The notes under the pieces were generated by a model, which saw nothing but the letters and a program-made list of their open reading frames with translations, searched no databases and was not told the origin of the DNA. A stretch of DNA of 64,000 nucleotides from DYJE01 sp964637565 (GTDB lineage Bacteria > Desulfobacterota > Desulfobacteria > Desulfobacterales > Desulfolunaceae), in contig CAZWTY010000002.1 of NCBI GenBank assembly GCA_964637565.1, positions 38,932 to 102,931 on the forward strand. Direction: 5' to 3'. Shown here in pieces: positions 1 to 8,742 of this stretch (positions are counted from its first letter, which is position 1; every line of letters starts with the position of its first letter). The position numbers and the translations under genes are program-made.

Positions 1-167
1 GCATGGGATTTTACACCGCCGTGGCGCTTCTGACCTACGGGATTTTCGAACTGCTCCAGCGTCACGTGATCGAAGGCAGGCTCTGGATGAGTTTAGGTTC
101 GGCCACCGTCCTCTTCATCCTGTTCGCGGCTGTGGTGGCGGTCAGGGAAAAAATCGCCCGGCATTAG
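1..167 (+). CDS. C-terminal end of a small membrane protein (partial)
   Basis: An open frame runs in from the left edge and ends at TAG 165-167. The visible 54 residues contain two hydrophobic stretches (around FYTAVALLTYGIF and ATVLFILFAAVVAV) and a basic tail ending REKIARH, which looks like the end of an integral membrane protein. The 5' end lies outside the window, so family and start cannot be judged; the ATG at position 3 may be internal. Function unknown. Confidence 0.55.
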   Translation, partial: MGFYTAVALLTYGIFELLQRHVIEGRLWMSLGSATVLFILFAAVVAVREKIARH

Positions 168-210
168 GGCCAATACCATTCCCATTTTAGCTTTATTGTA
201 CGGTACGGTT

Positions 211-350
211 TGTAGGTCGGGCTTCCGCCCGACTGGGGTGTTGGGCATCTTGGGAACGCCGGGTTGCACCCGGCATCGTGGGCCGAGTGCAACTCGGCGT
301 TCCCGGTGAGGATGGGAGCACTTTGTCGGGTTTGGAGAACCCGACCTACG
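211..350. repeat. Nested palindromic (REP-like) intergenic element
   Basis: Three inverted repeats are nested or adjacent in the 300-base gap between the partial gene and the YkgJ-like gene. GTAGGTCGGGCTTCCGCCCGAC (about 211-231) is partly mirrored by GTCGGGTTTGGAGAACCCGACCTAC (326-350), and each is itself a hairpin. Between them a 53-base palindrome (252-304) pairs a GGGAACGCCGGG arm with a CTCGGCGTTCCC arm with only two mismatches over about 23 bases. No open frame of note is present. The design resembles REP/BIME-type dispersed palindromes; whether it is multicopy in the genome cannot be seen here. Confidence 0.65.
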
Positions 351-401
351 ATGGTGTTACGGTTTATGACGGCTATATAAACTGACCGTCGAAGCAGGAC
401 C

Positions 402-431
402 ATCGGTATCGGGTTCGATAGCGATAGCGAT
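402..431. repeat. Hexamer-type GATAGC/GATACC repeat, copy 1
   Basis: A run of about 30 bases built of 6-base units (ATCGGTATCGGGTTCGATAG, then CGATAGCGAT). It is a short inverted arrangement: TATCGG units on the left, CGATAG units on the right. It lies beside the nested palindrome at 211-350 and matches the two longer copies at 5205-5302 and 7308-7384. Confidence 0.6.
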
Positions 432-468
432 TTATCGTGTCGAAAGCTTATGACATGGCACCGTCAGA

Positions 469-1146
469 TCACACCGCTTCCAGGATCTGCTTTCCGTCTT
501 TTTCCACGATTCTGTAGTTGAACATCAGCATGGTTTCCGTGAACGGCCTGCCCAGGAGAAAGGGAAGCATATCGGGGTTCACGCCGGCTTTTTCCACCAG
601 GGTTTCGCGGAGACTCAGGTCAAAGGCCACAATCTCGTTGATGGAGGTCAGGATGTTTCCTGTCCTGTCGTCTTTCAGCTGATCGGTCAGTTCCTTCATC
701 CGTTCGTAGGAACAGCGCTCCTGGTGATCGGTGATCAGATCCCACAGCCCTTCCACGTCAGCCAAAAGATCGGCCCGTTCCAGGGGTTCCTCGTTGTATT
801 TCATCTCGATTTCAAGGGTGTCCCAGCATTTGAAAGCCCGACATTCCGAGGGGCGGGTGGTGTAGATGTCGCAGGCGTTGCCGTCATTGAGAAAGATGCA
901 GGTCAGGTCTTCAGGGTTCACCTTGATCTTGATCAGGTCGGTCTTGACAGGAGTCATCTTCAGGGTGTTCTTGTCGAATAAGAGTTCACCTTTCCTTATG
1001 GTGTAAAGATCCTTGGATGCGATGGCCCCGGTGCGGACCAGGTGGGCATCGGCCAGCCTGAGAATGGGGCCTCCTCCGGTGCAGCAGGCCGAGCATCTCT
1101 CGCAGGATGTCCGTGTGATGTTTTCCCTGTTTTGAATGTCAATCAT
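469..1146 (-). CDS. YkgJ-family cysteine-cluster protein
   Basis: A 225-residue cytosolic protein with the family-defining CxxCxxCC block (CERCSACC) near the N-terminus and further cysteines around residues 100-125 (CIFLNDGNACDIY, SECRAFKC). Members of the YkgJ/UPF0153 family are thought to bind zinc or an iron-sulfur centre; their biochemical role is unsettled. The start was placed at ATG 1146, preceded by a GGGAGACAG ribosome site, instead of an upstream in-frame start that would lack one. It lies just after PFOR on the same strand, but a double hairpin separates them, so co-transcription is uncertain. Confidence 0.8.
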   Translation of the reverse strand: MIDIQNRENITRTSCERCSACCTGGGPILRLADAHLVRTGAIASKDLYTIRKGELLFDKNTLKMTPVKTDLIKIKVNPEDLTCIFLNDGNACDIYTTRPSECRAFKCWDTLEIEMKYNEEPLERADLLADVEGLWDLITDHQERCSYERMKELTDQLKDDRTGNILTSINEIVAFDLSLRETLVEKAGVNPDMLPFLLGRPFTETMLMFNYRIVEKDGKQILEAV

Positions 1147-1181
1147 CGTCTGTCTCCCAAAAACCGTGAATATCTCAATAC

Positions 1182-1255
1182 AAAAGGCCATCTTCTTGAA
1201 AGACGGCCTTTTGTGACAAAGTCAATGGACCGGGCGGCCCGAAGACCACCCGGTC
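1182..1255 (-). terminator. Tandem hairpins downstream of PFOR
   Basis: Read on the minus strand just after the PFOR stop, a 12-bp stem (1228-1239 with 1244-1255, two G-U pairs) closes on a C(UUCG)G tetraloop, one of the most stable RNA loops. A second hairpin follows (1182-1194 with 1200-1212), with an AAAAGGCC arm and a GGCCTTTT arm ending in T residues. Together they should stop transcription or protect the PFOR mRNA 3' end. Confidence 0.7.
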
Positions 1256-1266
1256 AGGTGTCCTGT

Positions 1267-4200
1267 TTACTGCGCGAGTCTGGAGTAGCGCTCGAATCGA
1301 TCCGTGAACTCTTTTTCGATCTGGGCGCGGAGGCGCTTGGATTCTTCAGGCATCATCTTTTCCAGGGCCGCGTATCGTGTTTCACCGGAGAGGAATTCCT
1401 GAAGGGTTCCGTCCGGAGCCTTGCTCTCGAAAACAAAGGGGTTCTTGCCTTCGTGCACGAGAAGCGGGTTGTAACGGTACAGGGGCCAGTAGCCGGAGTT
1501 CACGGCCAGCCGCATCTCTTCCTGGGTTTTGCCCATGCCTTTTCTGATTCCCTGGTTGATGCAGGGAGCGTAGCAAAGGATGATCGACGGCCCGGGATAG
1601 CTTTCGGCTTCGAGGAAGGCTTTCATCATCTGCTGCTTGTTGGCGCCCATGGCAACCGATGCCACATAGACGTAACCGTAGCTCATGGCGATAAGGCCCA
1701 TGTCCTTCTTGCCGATCTTCTTGCCCGAGGCCGCGAACTTGGCGATGGCGCCGGTGGGCGTGGCTTTGGAGGACTGTCCGCCGGTGTTGGAGTACACTTC
1801 CGTGTCCATGACAAGGATGTTCACGTCTTCACCGGAAGCGAGCACATGGTCCAGGCCGCCGAAACCGATGTCGTAGGCCCAGCCGTCACCACCGAAGATC
1901 CAGTGGGATTTCTTGGTGTAAAGATCGGCCATGCTGTCGATTTCATCCAGAATCGGATGACCGCTTCCTGGAAGGAGCATTTTCAGCTGATCGCCAAATT
2001 CTTTGGATTTGGCCGCATCCTGTTTGCCTTCCAGCCAGCCGTTCATGGCGGTGCGCACACCTTTGGGGTATTCCACGTCGAGGGCCAGGGCTTCTTTCAT
2101 CAGATCGGCCAGGCGATCCCGTCTCTGGTTGAAGGCGAGAGCCATGCCGTAACCGAATTCGGCCGCGTCTTCAAACAGGCTGTTGCCCCAGGTGGGTCCG
2201 TGACCTTCCTTGTTGGTGCAATAGGGGAAGCTGGGTGCGGAACCGGCCCAGATCGAGCTGCATCCCGTGGCGTTGGCGATGGTCATTCTTTCGCCGAACA
2301 GCTGGGTCAAAACTTTCACGTAAGGTGTTTCGCCGCAGCCCGCGCAGGCGCCGGAGAACTCGAGAAGGGGTTTCTGGAACTGGCTTCCCTTCACGCTGTC
2401 CCGGCTCATGGCCTTGTCTTTGAAGTCAATGGACTGGGAGAACTCGAAGTTGGGGATCTGGACAGCCGTCTGGGTTTCGATGGGTTTCATCACCAGGGCC
2501 GGAACCTTGGCCGGGCAGATGTCGGCACAGTTGCCGCAGCCGTAGCAGTCCAGGGTGTTGACCTGCATTCTGAACTTGTAGGTGCCTTTCAGCTCCTTGC
2601 CGATGGCCGGAAGCATGATGAAGGTTTCAGGCGCGTCCTTCATCTCCTGCTCGTCGAGGAGCACGGGAAGAATGGCCGCGTGGGGGCAGACAAACGAACA
2701 CTGGTTGCACTGGATGCAGTTTTCCGCGATCCACTCGGGGACTTCGATGGCCACACCGCGTTTTTCATACTTGGAGGTTTCCACAGGAAACACACCGTCG
2801 GCCGGGAAGATGGACACGGGCAGCTGGTCGCCTTTCTGGGCCAGGATGGGACGTTGGACGTACTCGATGAACTCGGGCACGGCTTCCCTGTAAGTCGGAG
2901 CATCCGTGGCATCGGCCCAGCTCGCGGGAACGTCGATTTTCATCAGGCTTTCCAGGGCCTGGTCCACGGCATCCATGTTCATCTTGACAACCTTGTCACC
3001 CTTCGAGTCGTAGGTCTTCTTGATGTCTTTCTTCAAGAGGGCGATGGCTTCCTCGAATGGCATCACGTCGGCCAGCTTGAAGAACGCAGTCTGCATGATC
3101 ATGTTGATGCGTCCGCCAAGACCCACGTTGGTGGCCACTTTCACAGCGTCGATGGTGTAGAAGTTGATCTTCTTTTCAGCCAGGGTGCGTTTCAGGCTGG
3201 CGGGAAGTTCGTTTTCCAGCTCTTCTTTGGTCCAGTGGCAGTTCAGGAGGAAGGTGCCGCCTTCGGAAATGCCGGCTGTCACGTCGTAGAGGTGGATGTA
3301 GTTGGCTTTGTGGCAGGCCACGAAATCCGGATCGTTCACCAGATAGGTGGACTTGATGGGCTGGTGGCCGAAACGCAGATGGGATACGGTGATCCCGCCT
3401 GATTTTTTCGAATCGTAAGCAAAGTAACCCTGGGCGTACATGTCCGTGTTGTCGCCGATGATCTTGATGGCGCTCTTGTTGGCACCCACGGTTCCGTCGG
3501 AACCCAGGCCCCAGAATTTGCAGCGGACTGTTCCCTTGGTGCCGATCCTGAAGCTTTCGTCCACTTCCAGGGAGGTGTGGGTGACGTCGTCCTTGATGCC
3601 CACGGTGAAATGGTTTTTGGGCGCCAGGGCGCGCATGTTGTCGAACACGGCCTTGGCCATGGCCGGGGTGAATTCCTTGGAACCCAGGCCGTAACGGCCG
3701 CAGGTGATCTGGGGACGTTCGCCGTATTCCATGAACGCGGTGACCACATCGAGGTACAGGGGATCGCCCACGGCTCCCGGTTCTTTCGTTCTGTCGAGAA
3801 CGGTGATGCGCTGGACCTTGGAGGGGAAAGCGGCCCTGAAGGCGGCGGAATCGAACGGTCTGTAAAGGCGGACTTTCACGAGACCTGTTTTTTCTCCTTC
3901 GCTGTTCAGGCGGGCCACGGTTTCCTCGATGGCTTCACAGCCAGAACCCATGGCCACGATGACCCGTTCGGCTTCGGGATGCCCGACGTATTCGAACAGC
4001 CGGTACTTTCTTCCCGTAACCTGGGCCACCTTCTTCATGGTTTCGCTGACGATCACCGGCACATCCTGGTAGTAAAGGTTGGCGGCTTCCCTTCCCTGGA
4101 AATAGATGTCGGGATTCTGGGCCGTGCCTCGGATTTCAGGATGTTCGGGGTTCATGGCGTTCTGGCGGAACTCTTCCAGGGCCTCCATGTTCACCATGGA

Positions 4201-4776
4201 TTTGATGGTGTCGTAGTTCAGCACTTCGATTTTCTGGATTTCACTGGAAGTTCTGAACCCGTCGAAAAAGTGGAGAAAGGGCACACGGCTTTCGATGGCG
4301 GCCAGATGGGCCACCAGGGCCATGTCATGAACTTCCTGGACGCTGCCGGAGCAGAGCATGGCGAAACCGGTCTGGCGCACGGCCATGACGTCCTGGTGGT
4401 CTCCGAAAATCGAAAGGGCGTGGGCCGCGATGGCCCTGGCGGAAACATGGAAAACACCGGGCAGAAGTTCACCGGCGATTTTGTACATGTTGGGGATCAT
4501 CAGGAGGAGCCCCTGGGACGCGGTGAAGGTGGTGGTCAGGGCACCGGCGGCAAGGGAGCCGTGGACGGCGCCGGCTGCGCCGGCTTCGGACTGGAGCTGC
4601 TTGACGTTGACTTTCTGACCGAAAATATTCTTTCTTCCTTCGGCGGCCCACTGGTCTGAAATCTCACCCATGGGAGTGGAAGGCGTGATCGGATAAAGCG
4701 CCGCAACGTCGCTCAGGGCATAGGCCACATGCGCCGCAGCGGTGTTACCATCAACTGTTTTCTTGACTTTCCCCAT
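1267..4776 (-). CDS. nifJ: Pyruvate:ferredoxin (flavodoxin) oxidoreductase, single-chain
   Basis: A cytosolic thiamine-diphosphate iron-sulfur enzyme that converts pyruvate and CoA to acetyl-CoA and CO2 and reduces ferredoxin or flavodoxin; it can run in reverse. The 1169 residues match the homodimeric PFOR layout. The N-terminal pyrimidine-binding domain carries ALYPITPSTPMGE. A double 4Fe-4S ferredoxin domain lies near 690-760 (CIQCNQCSFVCP, CYGCGNCADICP). The proximal cluster cysteines CAGCGE lie near 810. The ThDP site near 960-1000 has GDGWAYDIG and EVYSNTGGQSSK. The ATG at 4776 follows AAGGAGAG. Downstream hairpins indicate a single-gene unit. The gene symbol is by family; nothing here ties it to nitrogen fixation. 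Confidence 0.97.
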   Translation of the reverse strand: MGKVKKTVDGNTAAAHVAYALSDVAALYPITPSTPMGEISDQWAAEGRKNIFGQKVNVKQLQSEAGAAGAVHGSLAAGALTTTFTASQGLLLMIPNMYKIAGELLPGVFHVSARAIAAHALSIFGDHQDVMAVRQTGFAMLCSGSVQEVHDMALVAHLAAIESRVPFLHFFDGFRTSSEIQKIEVLNYDTIKSMVNMEALEEFRQNAMNPEHPEIRGTAQNPDIYFQGREAANLYYQDVPVIVSETMKKVAQVTGRKYRLFEYVGHPEAERVIVAMGSGCEAIEETVARLNSEGEKTGLVKVRLYRPFDSAAFRAAFPSKVQRITVLDRTKEPGAVGDPLYLDVVTAFMEYGERPQITCGRYGLGSKEFTPAMAKAVFDNMRALAPKNHFTVGIKDDVTHTSLEVDESFRIGTKGTVRCKFWGLGSDGTVGANKSAIKIIGDNTDMYAQGYFAYDSKKSGGITVSHLRFGHQPIKSTYLVNDPDFVACHKANYIHLYDVTAGISEGGTFLLNCHWTKEELENELPASLKRTLAEKKINFYTIDAVKVATNVGLGGRINMIMQTAFFKLADVMPFEEAIALLKKDIKKTYDSKGDKVVKMNMDAVDQALESLMKIDVPASWADATDAPTYREAVPEFIEYVQRPILAQKGDQLPVSIFPADGVFPVETSKYEKRGVAIEVPEWIAENCIQCNQCSFVCPHAAILPVLLDEQEMKDAPETFIMLPAIGKELKGTYKFRMQVNTLDCYGCGNCADICPAKVPALVMKPIETQTAVQIPNFEFSQSIDFKDKAMSRDSVKGSQFQKPLLEFSGACAGCGETPYVKVLTQLFGERMTIANATGCSSIWAGSAPSFPYCTNKEGHGPTWGNSLFEDAAEFGYGMALAFNQRRDRLADLMKEALALDVEYPKGVRTAMNGWLEGKQDAAKSKEFGDQLKMLLPGSGHPILDEIDSMADLYTKKSHWIFGGDGWAYDIGFGGLDHVLASGEDVNILVMDTEVYSNTGGQSSKATPTGAIAKFAASGKKIGKKDMGLIAMSYGYVYVASVAMGANKQQMMKAFLEAESYPGPSIILCYAPCINQGIRKGMGKTQEEMRLAVNSGYWPLYRYNPLLVHEGKNPFVFESKAPDGTLQEFLSGETRYAALEKMMPEESKRLRAQIEKEFTDRFERYSRLAQ

Positions 4777-5365
4777 AATTCTCTCCTTATGTCGTCGTAT
4801 GATAATAATACATACCGATGTGAGCCTGCACTTTCACAACTCCCCAGTTGCGTTCATGTGCCACCCTGGACTGACGACCTTGCCGCCTTCCTTGGTTTTC
4901 CCTGAAAAAAAGCACGGTCCAACCGGTACAAACCATAAAAAACAAAATAAAAACCACCGGGCTGCCTATTAACTCAGCCCCAACACTTCACCAGAAAATT
5001 GAAGAGCGATTTCTTGAAATCCTTAGAACTATTACAAAGGAACAGAAATGTAAAGGATAAATTCGAGAATGAAAACGGAACATTCCGACGTGGAACAGTA
5101 TGAATCAGCTGTTTTTGAGGCGGGACAGAAATCCGGTTTTCGGCAGTCCGGTAAATAGGTATGCCTGTGATGTTGAGATGATGGACAGCAGCTCCCGCCA
5201 CTACAATCGCTATCGCTATCGGGGTCGCTATCGAAAACCTGCAGGTCGGGCTTTCGCCCGACACCCCCTGAATACCGAGCCCGATAGCGATACCGATAGC
5301 GTTGATCATGGCTTTCGCGGGAATGGATTCCGACGGCAACCTGTTTCACATCGTGCTTGCGGCCA
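4777..5365. other. 589-base intergenic region
   Basis: No convincing coding frame was found. The part next to PFOR holds its AAGGAG ribosome site and an AT-rich leader (TATGTATTATTATCATACG on the minus strand) that could contain its promoter. The remainder contains the hexamer/palindrome repeat at 5205-5302. The apparent ORFs across it read through the repeat and have no family character. Confidence 0.6.
5205..5302. repeat. Hexamer-type GATAGC/GATACC repeat, copy 2, around a hairpin
   Basis: The left arm (5205-5233) is a run of CGCTAT units. A hairpin follows, GGTCGGGC-TTTC-GCCCGAC (about 5243-5261). The right arm (5277-5302) carries CCGATAGCGATACCGATAGC, largely the reverse complement of the left arm. 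The central hairpin is the same motif as at 211-231, linking the two repeat types. Confidence 0.7.
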
Positions 5366-5971
5366 TCAGAACTTCAGGGTGACGCCTCCTGAAAGAATCG
5401 TGTCGTCCCTTTCCCATTCGCCCAGCCCCCGTTCTTCGAACTCGAGAATCCGGTGCTTGACTTCAAGGGAAAAGAAGGCGTTCCGGAGAAGGTAGAACCG
5501 AAGTCCGCCCCTGTACTCCTGGACCGATTCCGTCTCGTCGAAACTCAAAGAAGGCGGCGCGTAACTGACGGCTCCGAAAGCCTCCACGGGAATGGTGGCG
5601 GGGTTCATCGCCGAGGTCAGCTCCACGGCCCCTTCAAAAAGAAAGGCCAGGGCCGACAGTTTCCCCTCGGTCACGCTGTCTTCAGAATCCACTTCGCCCA
5701 AGTACCCTTTGAACCCAAGGCCGAATTTCACACCGGGAACAAGCTCGTCTTTGCGGAAAGCCAGAAGTCCTTCCCACAGGTTGTACTCATCCCGGACATA
5801 GTCCATGGTGACTCCGGCGGCGATGATGCCGAAGCCCTGCTCTTTCTGGAGTTCCAAACTGGCCATCACCGCGTCGTTGCCGGCCGATAGCCCGATCTGA
5901 ACCGACTCTGAAAACGCGGGTGAACTGAAAACAAGGGCGATAAGCCCGGCAAGAATAGCTGTCTTTTTCAT
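5366..5971 (-). CDS. Predicted outer-membrane beta-barrel protein, YfaZ-like
   Basis: A 201-residue precursor with a clear signal peptide (MKKTAILAGLIALVFSSPAFS, cleavage after residue 21) and alternating hydrophobic strands ending in a C-terminal phenylalanine (GGVTLKF), as expected for BAM-assembled outer-membrane proteins. Size and pattern recall the YfaZ family of small putative porins; that assignment is by resemblance only. The ATG at 5971 is well defined by the signal sequence. It stands alone, with a repeat downstream and a divergent glutaredoxin-like gene upstream. Confidence 0.65.
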   Translation of the reverse strand: MKKTAILAGLIALVFSSPAFSESVQIGLSAGNDAVMASLELQKEQGFGIIAAGVTMDYVRDEYNLWEGLLAFRKDELVPGVKFGLGFKGYLGEVDSEDSVTEGKLSALAFLFEGAVELTSAMNPATIPVEAFGAVSYAPPSLSFDETESVQEYRGGLRFYLLRNAFFSLEVKHRILEFEERGLGEWERDDTILSGGVTLKF

Positions 5972-6092
5972 GGTTCACCTTTTATGGGTTGAATTCATCT
6001 CTATAAATCTGTAGGCATGTGACACAGGGTCATTTTGCCATGAACCGGTTCACCGGTTGTTTACACTGCAACGTTAGAAGGAGGTCCATATC

Positions 6093-6353
6093 ATGCTCAC
6101 TGTGTACTCGGCTTTCTGGTGCCCCCACTGCATCAAAACGGAACGGTACTTGAAAGAAAAAAACATTCCCTTTCAATCGGTCAACATCGAAACCGCCCCG
6201 GAACACGTGGTCCAAAAGGTGGTCCAGGTCAACGGCGGGGTGGAATGGGTGGTACCCACCCTGGAATACCAGGGCCGCTGGAGACCGGGCAAGATTTTCA
6301 ACCCATCCCAACTCGAAAAAGACCTGAAGGCCATGGGTGTTCCCGGTTTCTGA
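6093..6353 (+). CDS. Glutaredoxin-like thiol-disulfide protein
   Basis: An 86-residue cytosolic protein of the thioredoxin fold with an N-terminal CPHC redox motif (residues 9-12, FWCPHCIKTERYL) and a cis-proline loop (WVVPTLEY). Glutaredoxin-like proteins reduce disulfides or mixed disulfides; in anaerobes lacking glutathione the electron donor is usually a thioredoxin-reductase-type enzyme, which is not encoded nearby. The start follows a strong AGAAGGAGG ribosome site at about 6075. Monocistronic; it converges with the outer-membrane protein gene at 6395. Confidence 0.85.
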   Translation: MLTVYSAFWCPHCIKTERYLKEKNIPFQSVNIETAPEHVVQKVVQVNGGVEWVVPTLEYQGRWRPGKIFNPSQLEKDLKAMGVPGF

Positions 6354-6394
6354 TACAAGACGTTCCACCGACCGTCTTTGACTGGATCCGTGTT

Positions 6395-7144
6395 TTAGAA
6401 CGCCAGCCCCACTTCGGCAAAGGGTCCGCTGGCTTCGAAATCGGCCTCGAAATCATCCTTGTCCAGACTGATCTTGTCGTAACGGTAGCCGCCGGCCACA
6501 AACAACGGGCCAAAAGCGTTGATCCTGAGGCGCGCGATGGCGCTAAGCACCTGGCCGTAGCCCACGGAAAGAGCCCGGACCTCGCCCTCGATGGCAAAGG
6601 CGTCCACCGGACTGATGTCCGCGGACAGGTAAAGCATGGGCAGGGGAATGGTCATGTCCATGGATTCGGATGTGCCGCCGTCCACCATCTCGGCTTTCAC
6701 ATCGTAAACCCGCACGTTGATCCCTGCGTTTACATGAACGGTGCCCAGGGTGGCCAGGCCTAAGAAAGGCACCCCGTAGTACAGGGCCAGGTCGGCGTGG
6801 TCCAGGGTGAGTTTCGCGTTTGTTCCGGCGGTAAAATCCTGGTTGTTGAAGCGGAAGTTCGCCTTGGCGTCACCTTCGAATTCCATGGGGGTGGCCATCA
6901 GATACACCACGGGAACCACGGGGAGATCCACTTTGACACGACCCATGGGGAAGGCCTCCTCTTCGAATCCGAGAACATCCTCCAGGTCAGAATCCGCCTG
7001 GGCCTTGTACTTCATGTCACCCGAGGGGCTGGCGTACCACCCGCCCACAGCGGCCTCCAATTCCACCACGCCCAGCAGGGCAAAGGACGACGAAGGGATG
7101 GACAGGATCAAAACAAGGCACATCATCGCGCACAGCTTTTTCAT
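6395..7144 (-). CDS. Outer-membrane beta-barrel protein, TIGR04219-like
   Basis: A 249-residue precursor with a signal peptide (MKKLCAMMCLVLILSIPSSSFA) followed by strands rich in alternating aromatic and glycine residues (AAVGGWYASPSGDMKY, LALYYGVPFLGLATL) and a C-terminal AEVGLAF ending in Phe, the outer-membrane barrel signature. It resembles the TIGR04219 family of putative outer-membrane barrels common in proteobacteria; function unknown. No adjacent gene suggests a substrate. Confidence 0.7.
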   Translation of the reverse strand: MKKLCAMMCLVLILSIPSSSFALLGVVELEAAVGGWYASPSGDMKYKAQADSDLEDVLGFEEEAFPMGRVKVDLPVVPVVYLMATPMEFEGDAKANFRFNNQDFTAGTNAKLTLDHADLALYYGVPFLGLATLGTVHVNAGINVRVYDVKAEMVDGGTSESMDMTIPLPMLYLSADISPVDAFAIEGEVRALSVGYGQVLSAIARLRINAFGPLFVAGGYRYDKISLDKDDFEADFEASGPFAEVGLAF

Positions 7145-7490
7145 AAACGGCTCCTTACTTGATGTTTTCGTGGGGTGGAAATCAGGACGGGGCCTCTCGT
7201 GACCCGGGACGTCCGGACATCCAGCATGGACAGTATATAGTCTACTTCCCCTGCGGGGTCAAGTTCGGGAGGGGTCATCGCATGTATCATCGGCATGGAT
7301 CTTAACCATCGCTATCGCTATCGGTATCGGTATCGAAATGTTCTGACTATCGAACCCGATCCCGATAGCGATCCCGATAGCGATATGAGCCGATGAACCT
7401 CAACTCTTGCGCCTGGGCGTTCAACCGTGCTATCCTCCCTTGAATCAATCAGCCTGACAATCGAAAAAACACATCAAAACGGAACTCTGG
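7145..7490. other. 346-base divergent intergenic region
   Basis: This gap separates the divergent barrel-protein gene and the MFS gene. It holds the hexamer repeat at 7308-7384 and otherwise no coding frame. It should contain the promoters of both flanking genes, but I could not single out convincing -35/-10 boxes. Confidence 0.5.
7308..7384. repeat. Hexamer-type GATAGC/GATACC repeat, copy 3
   Basis: The left arm (7308-7335) is ATCGCTATCGCTATCGGTAT and more of the same units. The right arm (7351-7384) runs CGAACCCGATCCCGATAGCG and ends CGATAGCGAT. The arms are imperfect inverted repeats around a 15-base AT-rich spacer, so a strong cruciform or RNA hairpin is possible. This copy lacks the GTCGGGC hairpin found inside copy 2. 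Confidence 0.7.
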
Positions 7491-8714
7491 ATGACAGAAG
7501 ACAACCGGAAGTTATTCACGTTTGAATTCATTGCCTTGAACGGCGTCATTGCGGTGGCCTTCTGCAACATCGCCGTGTTCTATAGCTTTTTCCACTACCT
7601 GGGCGGCATCGGCATTCCCCCGGCCATGAGGGGGCTCCTCACCGGCCTCGAACCCATGACGGCTTTCGTGCTGCGAATTTTCGTCATCCCCCTGATCGGG
7701 GTCAAGGACACCCTGAGGCTGATCCTCGTATCCCTGATGATGGTCATCGCCGTGTCCATCGCCTACCCTTTCGCCCTGACCGTTTCTTCCCTGGTGGCCT
7801 TGCGGATCCTTCACGGCGCGGGTTTCGTTCTTCTGACCTCGGCCCTGATCGCCCTGATCGTGATGTTTATCCCCCGGGAGAAAAGCGGCCAGGGCTTCGG
7901 CGTCATCAGCGTGGCCACCATGATTCCCTATGCGCTGGTGCCTCCTGTAACCGAACTTATCCTGCCCTATGTCCGCAATGAATCGTCCATCTACGCAGGT
8001 TTCTCCCTGTTCGCCCTGCTGGCCATCGTCCTTATGGTCCGGATGCGTGGAAGGATAGAAAACGCCCTGGGGGACATGGACGCCGCCCTTACCAGACGAC
8101 CGGCCCTGTGCGATATCCGGAAAAACATGGCCAACCGGCCGGTGGTGCTGCTGCTTGTCACCACCCTCCTGGCTTTTTTCGGCCACGCCACGGTGTTCTA
8201 TTTCATGAAAGACCTGGCGGTTCAGAAAAACCTGGGAGACGTGGGTCTTTTCTTCACCCTCGCCATGGGCACCATGATCCTGGTCAGGGCTTTCGGTGGC
8301 CCGGCCTTCGACCTGATCGACAAAACCTTCACCCTGATCTCGGGCTTTCTTATCCTCACCTTTTGTTTTTTCATGTTTCCCCACATTGAAGGCGGCCTTT
8401 TTTTCTATGGACTGGCCGGTCTTTACGGACTGGGCATGGGGGTGATCCTTCCCCAGATCAACGCCCTGATCTTTGCCTTTTCCGATCCTCACTTAAGGGG
8501 TCTCAACACCAATCTTGGTCTGTTCGTCATGGACCTGGCCTACTTCATCACCCCGGCCGTCGGAGGCGCCATGGTCAGCGGAACAAAAGGTTACGCCCTT
8601 CCCTTCGACGCCGCCGCGGTCCTTGCCCTGGTATGCCTGGGTCTTGCCGCGGTTCTCTGGATCATGGGACGACGAAAACAAAAACAACACACGGGCTTCC
8701 CGGACAGCCCTTGA
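7491..8714 (+). CDS. MFS transporter
   Basis: A 407-residue inner-membrane protein with about twelve hydrophobic segments in two halves separated by a charged loop (around RMRGRIENALGDMDAALTRR), typical of the major facilitator superfamily. Substrate cannot be read from sequence. It opens the long plus-strand run containing the acyltransferase-like, aminotransferase and molybdenum-hydroxylase genes, 28 bases before the GNAT-like gene, so it may export or import a metabolite of that pathway. The start at 7491 has only a modest ribosome site (GGAACTC). Confidence 0.85.
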   Translation: MTEDNRKLFTFEFIALNGVIAVAFCNIAVFYSFFHYLGGIGIPPAMRGLLTGLEPMTAFVLRIFVIPLIGVKDTLRLILVSLMMVIAVSIAYPFALTVSSLVALRILHGAGFVLLTSALIALIVMFIPREKSGQGFGVISVATMIPYALVPPVTELILPYVRNESSIYAGFSLFALLAIVLMVRMRGRIENALGDMDAALTRRPALCDIRKNMANRPVVLLLVTTLLAFFGHATVFYFMKDLAVQKNLGDVGLFFTLAMGTMILVRAFGGPAFDLIDKTFTLISGFLILTFCFFMFPHIEGGLFFYGLAGLYGLGMGVILPQINALIFAFSDPHLRGLNTNLGLFVMDLAYFITPAVGGAMVSGTKGYALPFDAAAVLALVCLGLAAVLWIMGRRKQKQHTGFPDSP

Positions 8715-8742
8715 AAACACCGGCCGGGGAAAGAGGTAAAAC

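Noticed and set aside
1042..3402. Long plus-strand open frame of about 786 codons opposite PFOR
   Set aside because: It is the antisense shadow of the PFOR gene in GC-rich DNA; it has low-complexity His/Gly/Val-rich sequence and no family motif, while the minus strand encodes an intact PFOR.
5100..5495. Open frame reading across the hexamer repeat
   Set aside because: Its repeated Arg-Tyr units come from the 6-base repeat itself and it extends into the YfaZ-like gene on the other strand.
5205..7384. Hexamer arrays as a CRISPR array
   Set aside because: Units are 6 bases with no regular 30-40 base spacers, and no cas gene is present in the window.
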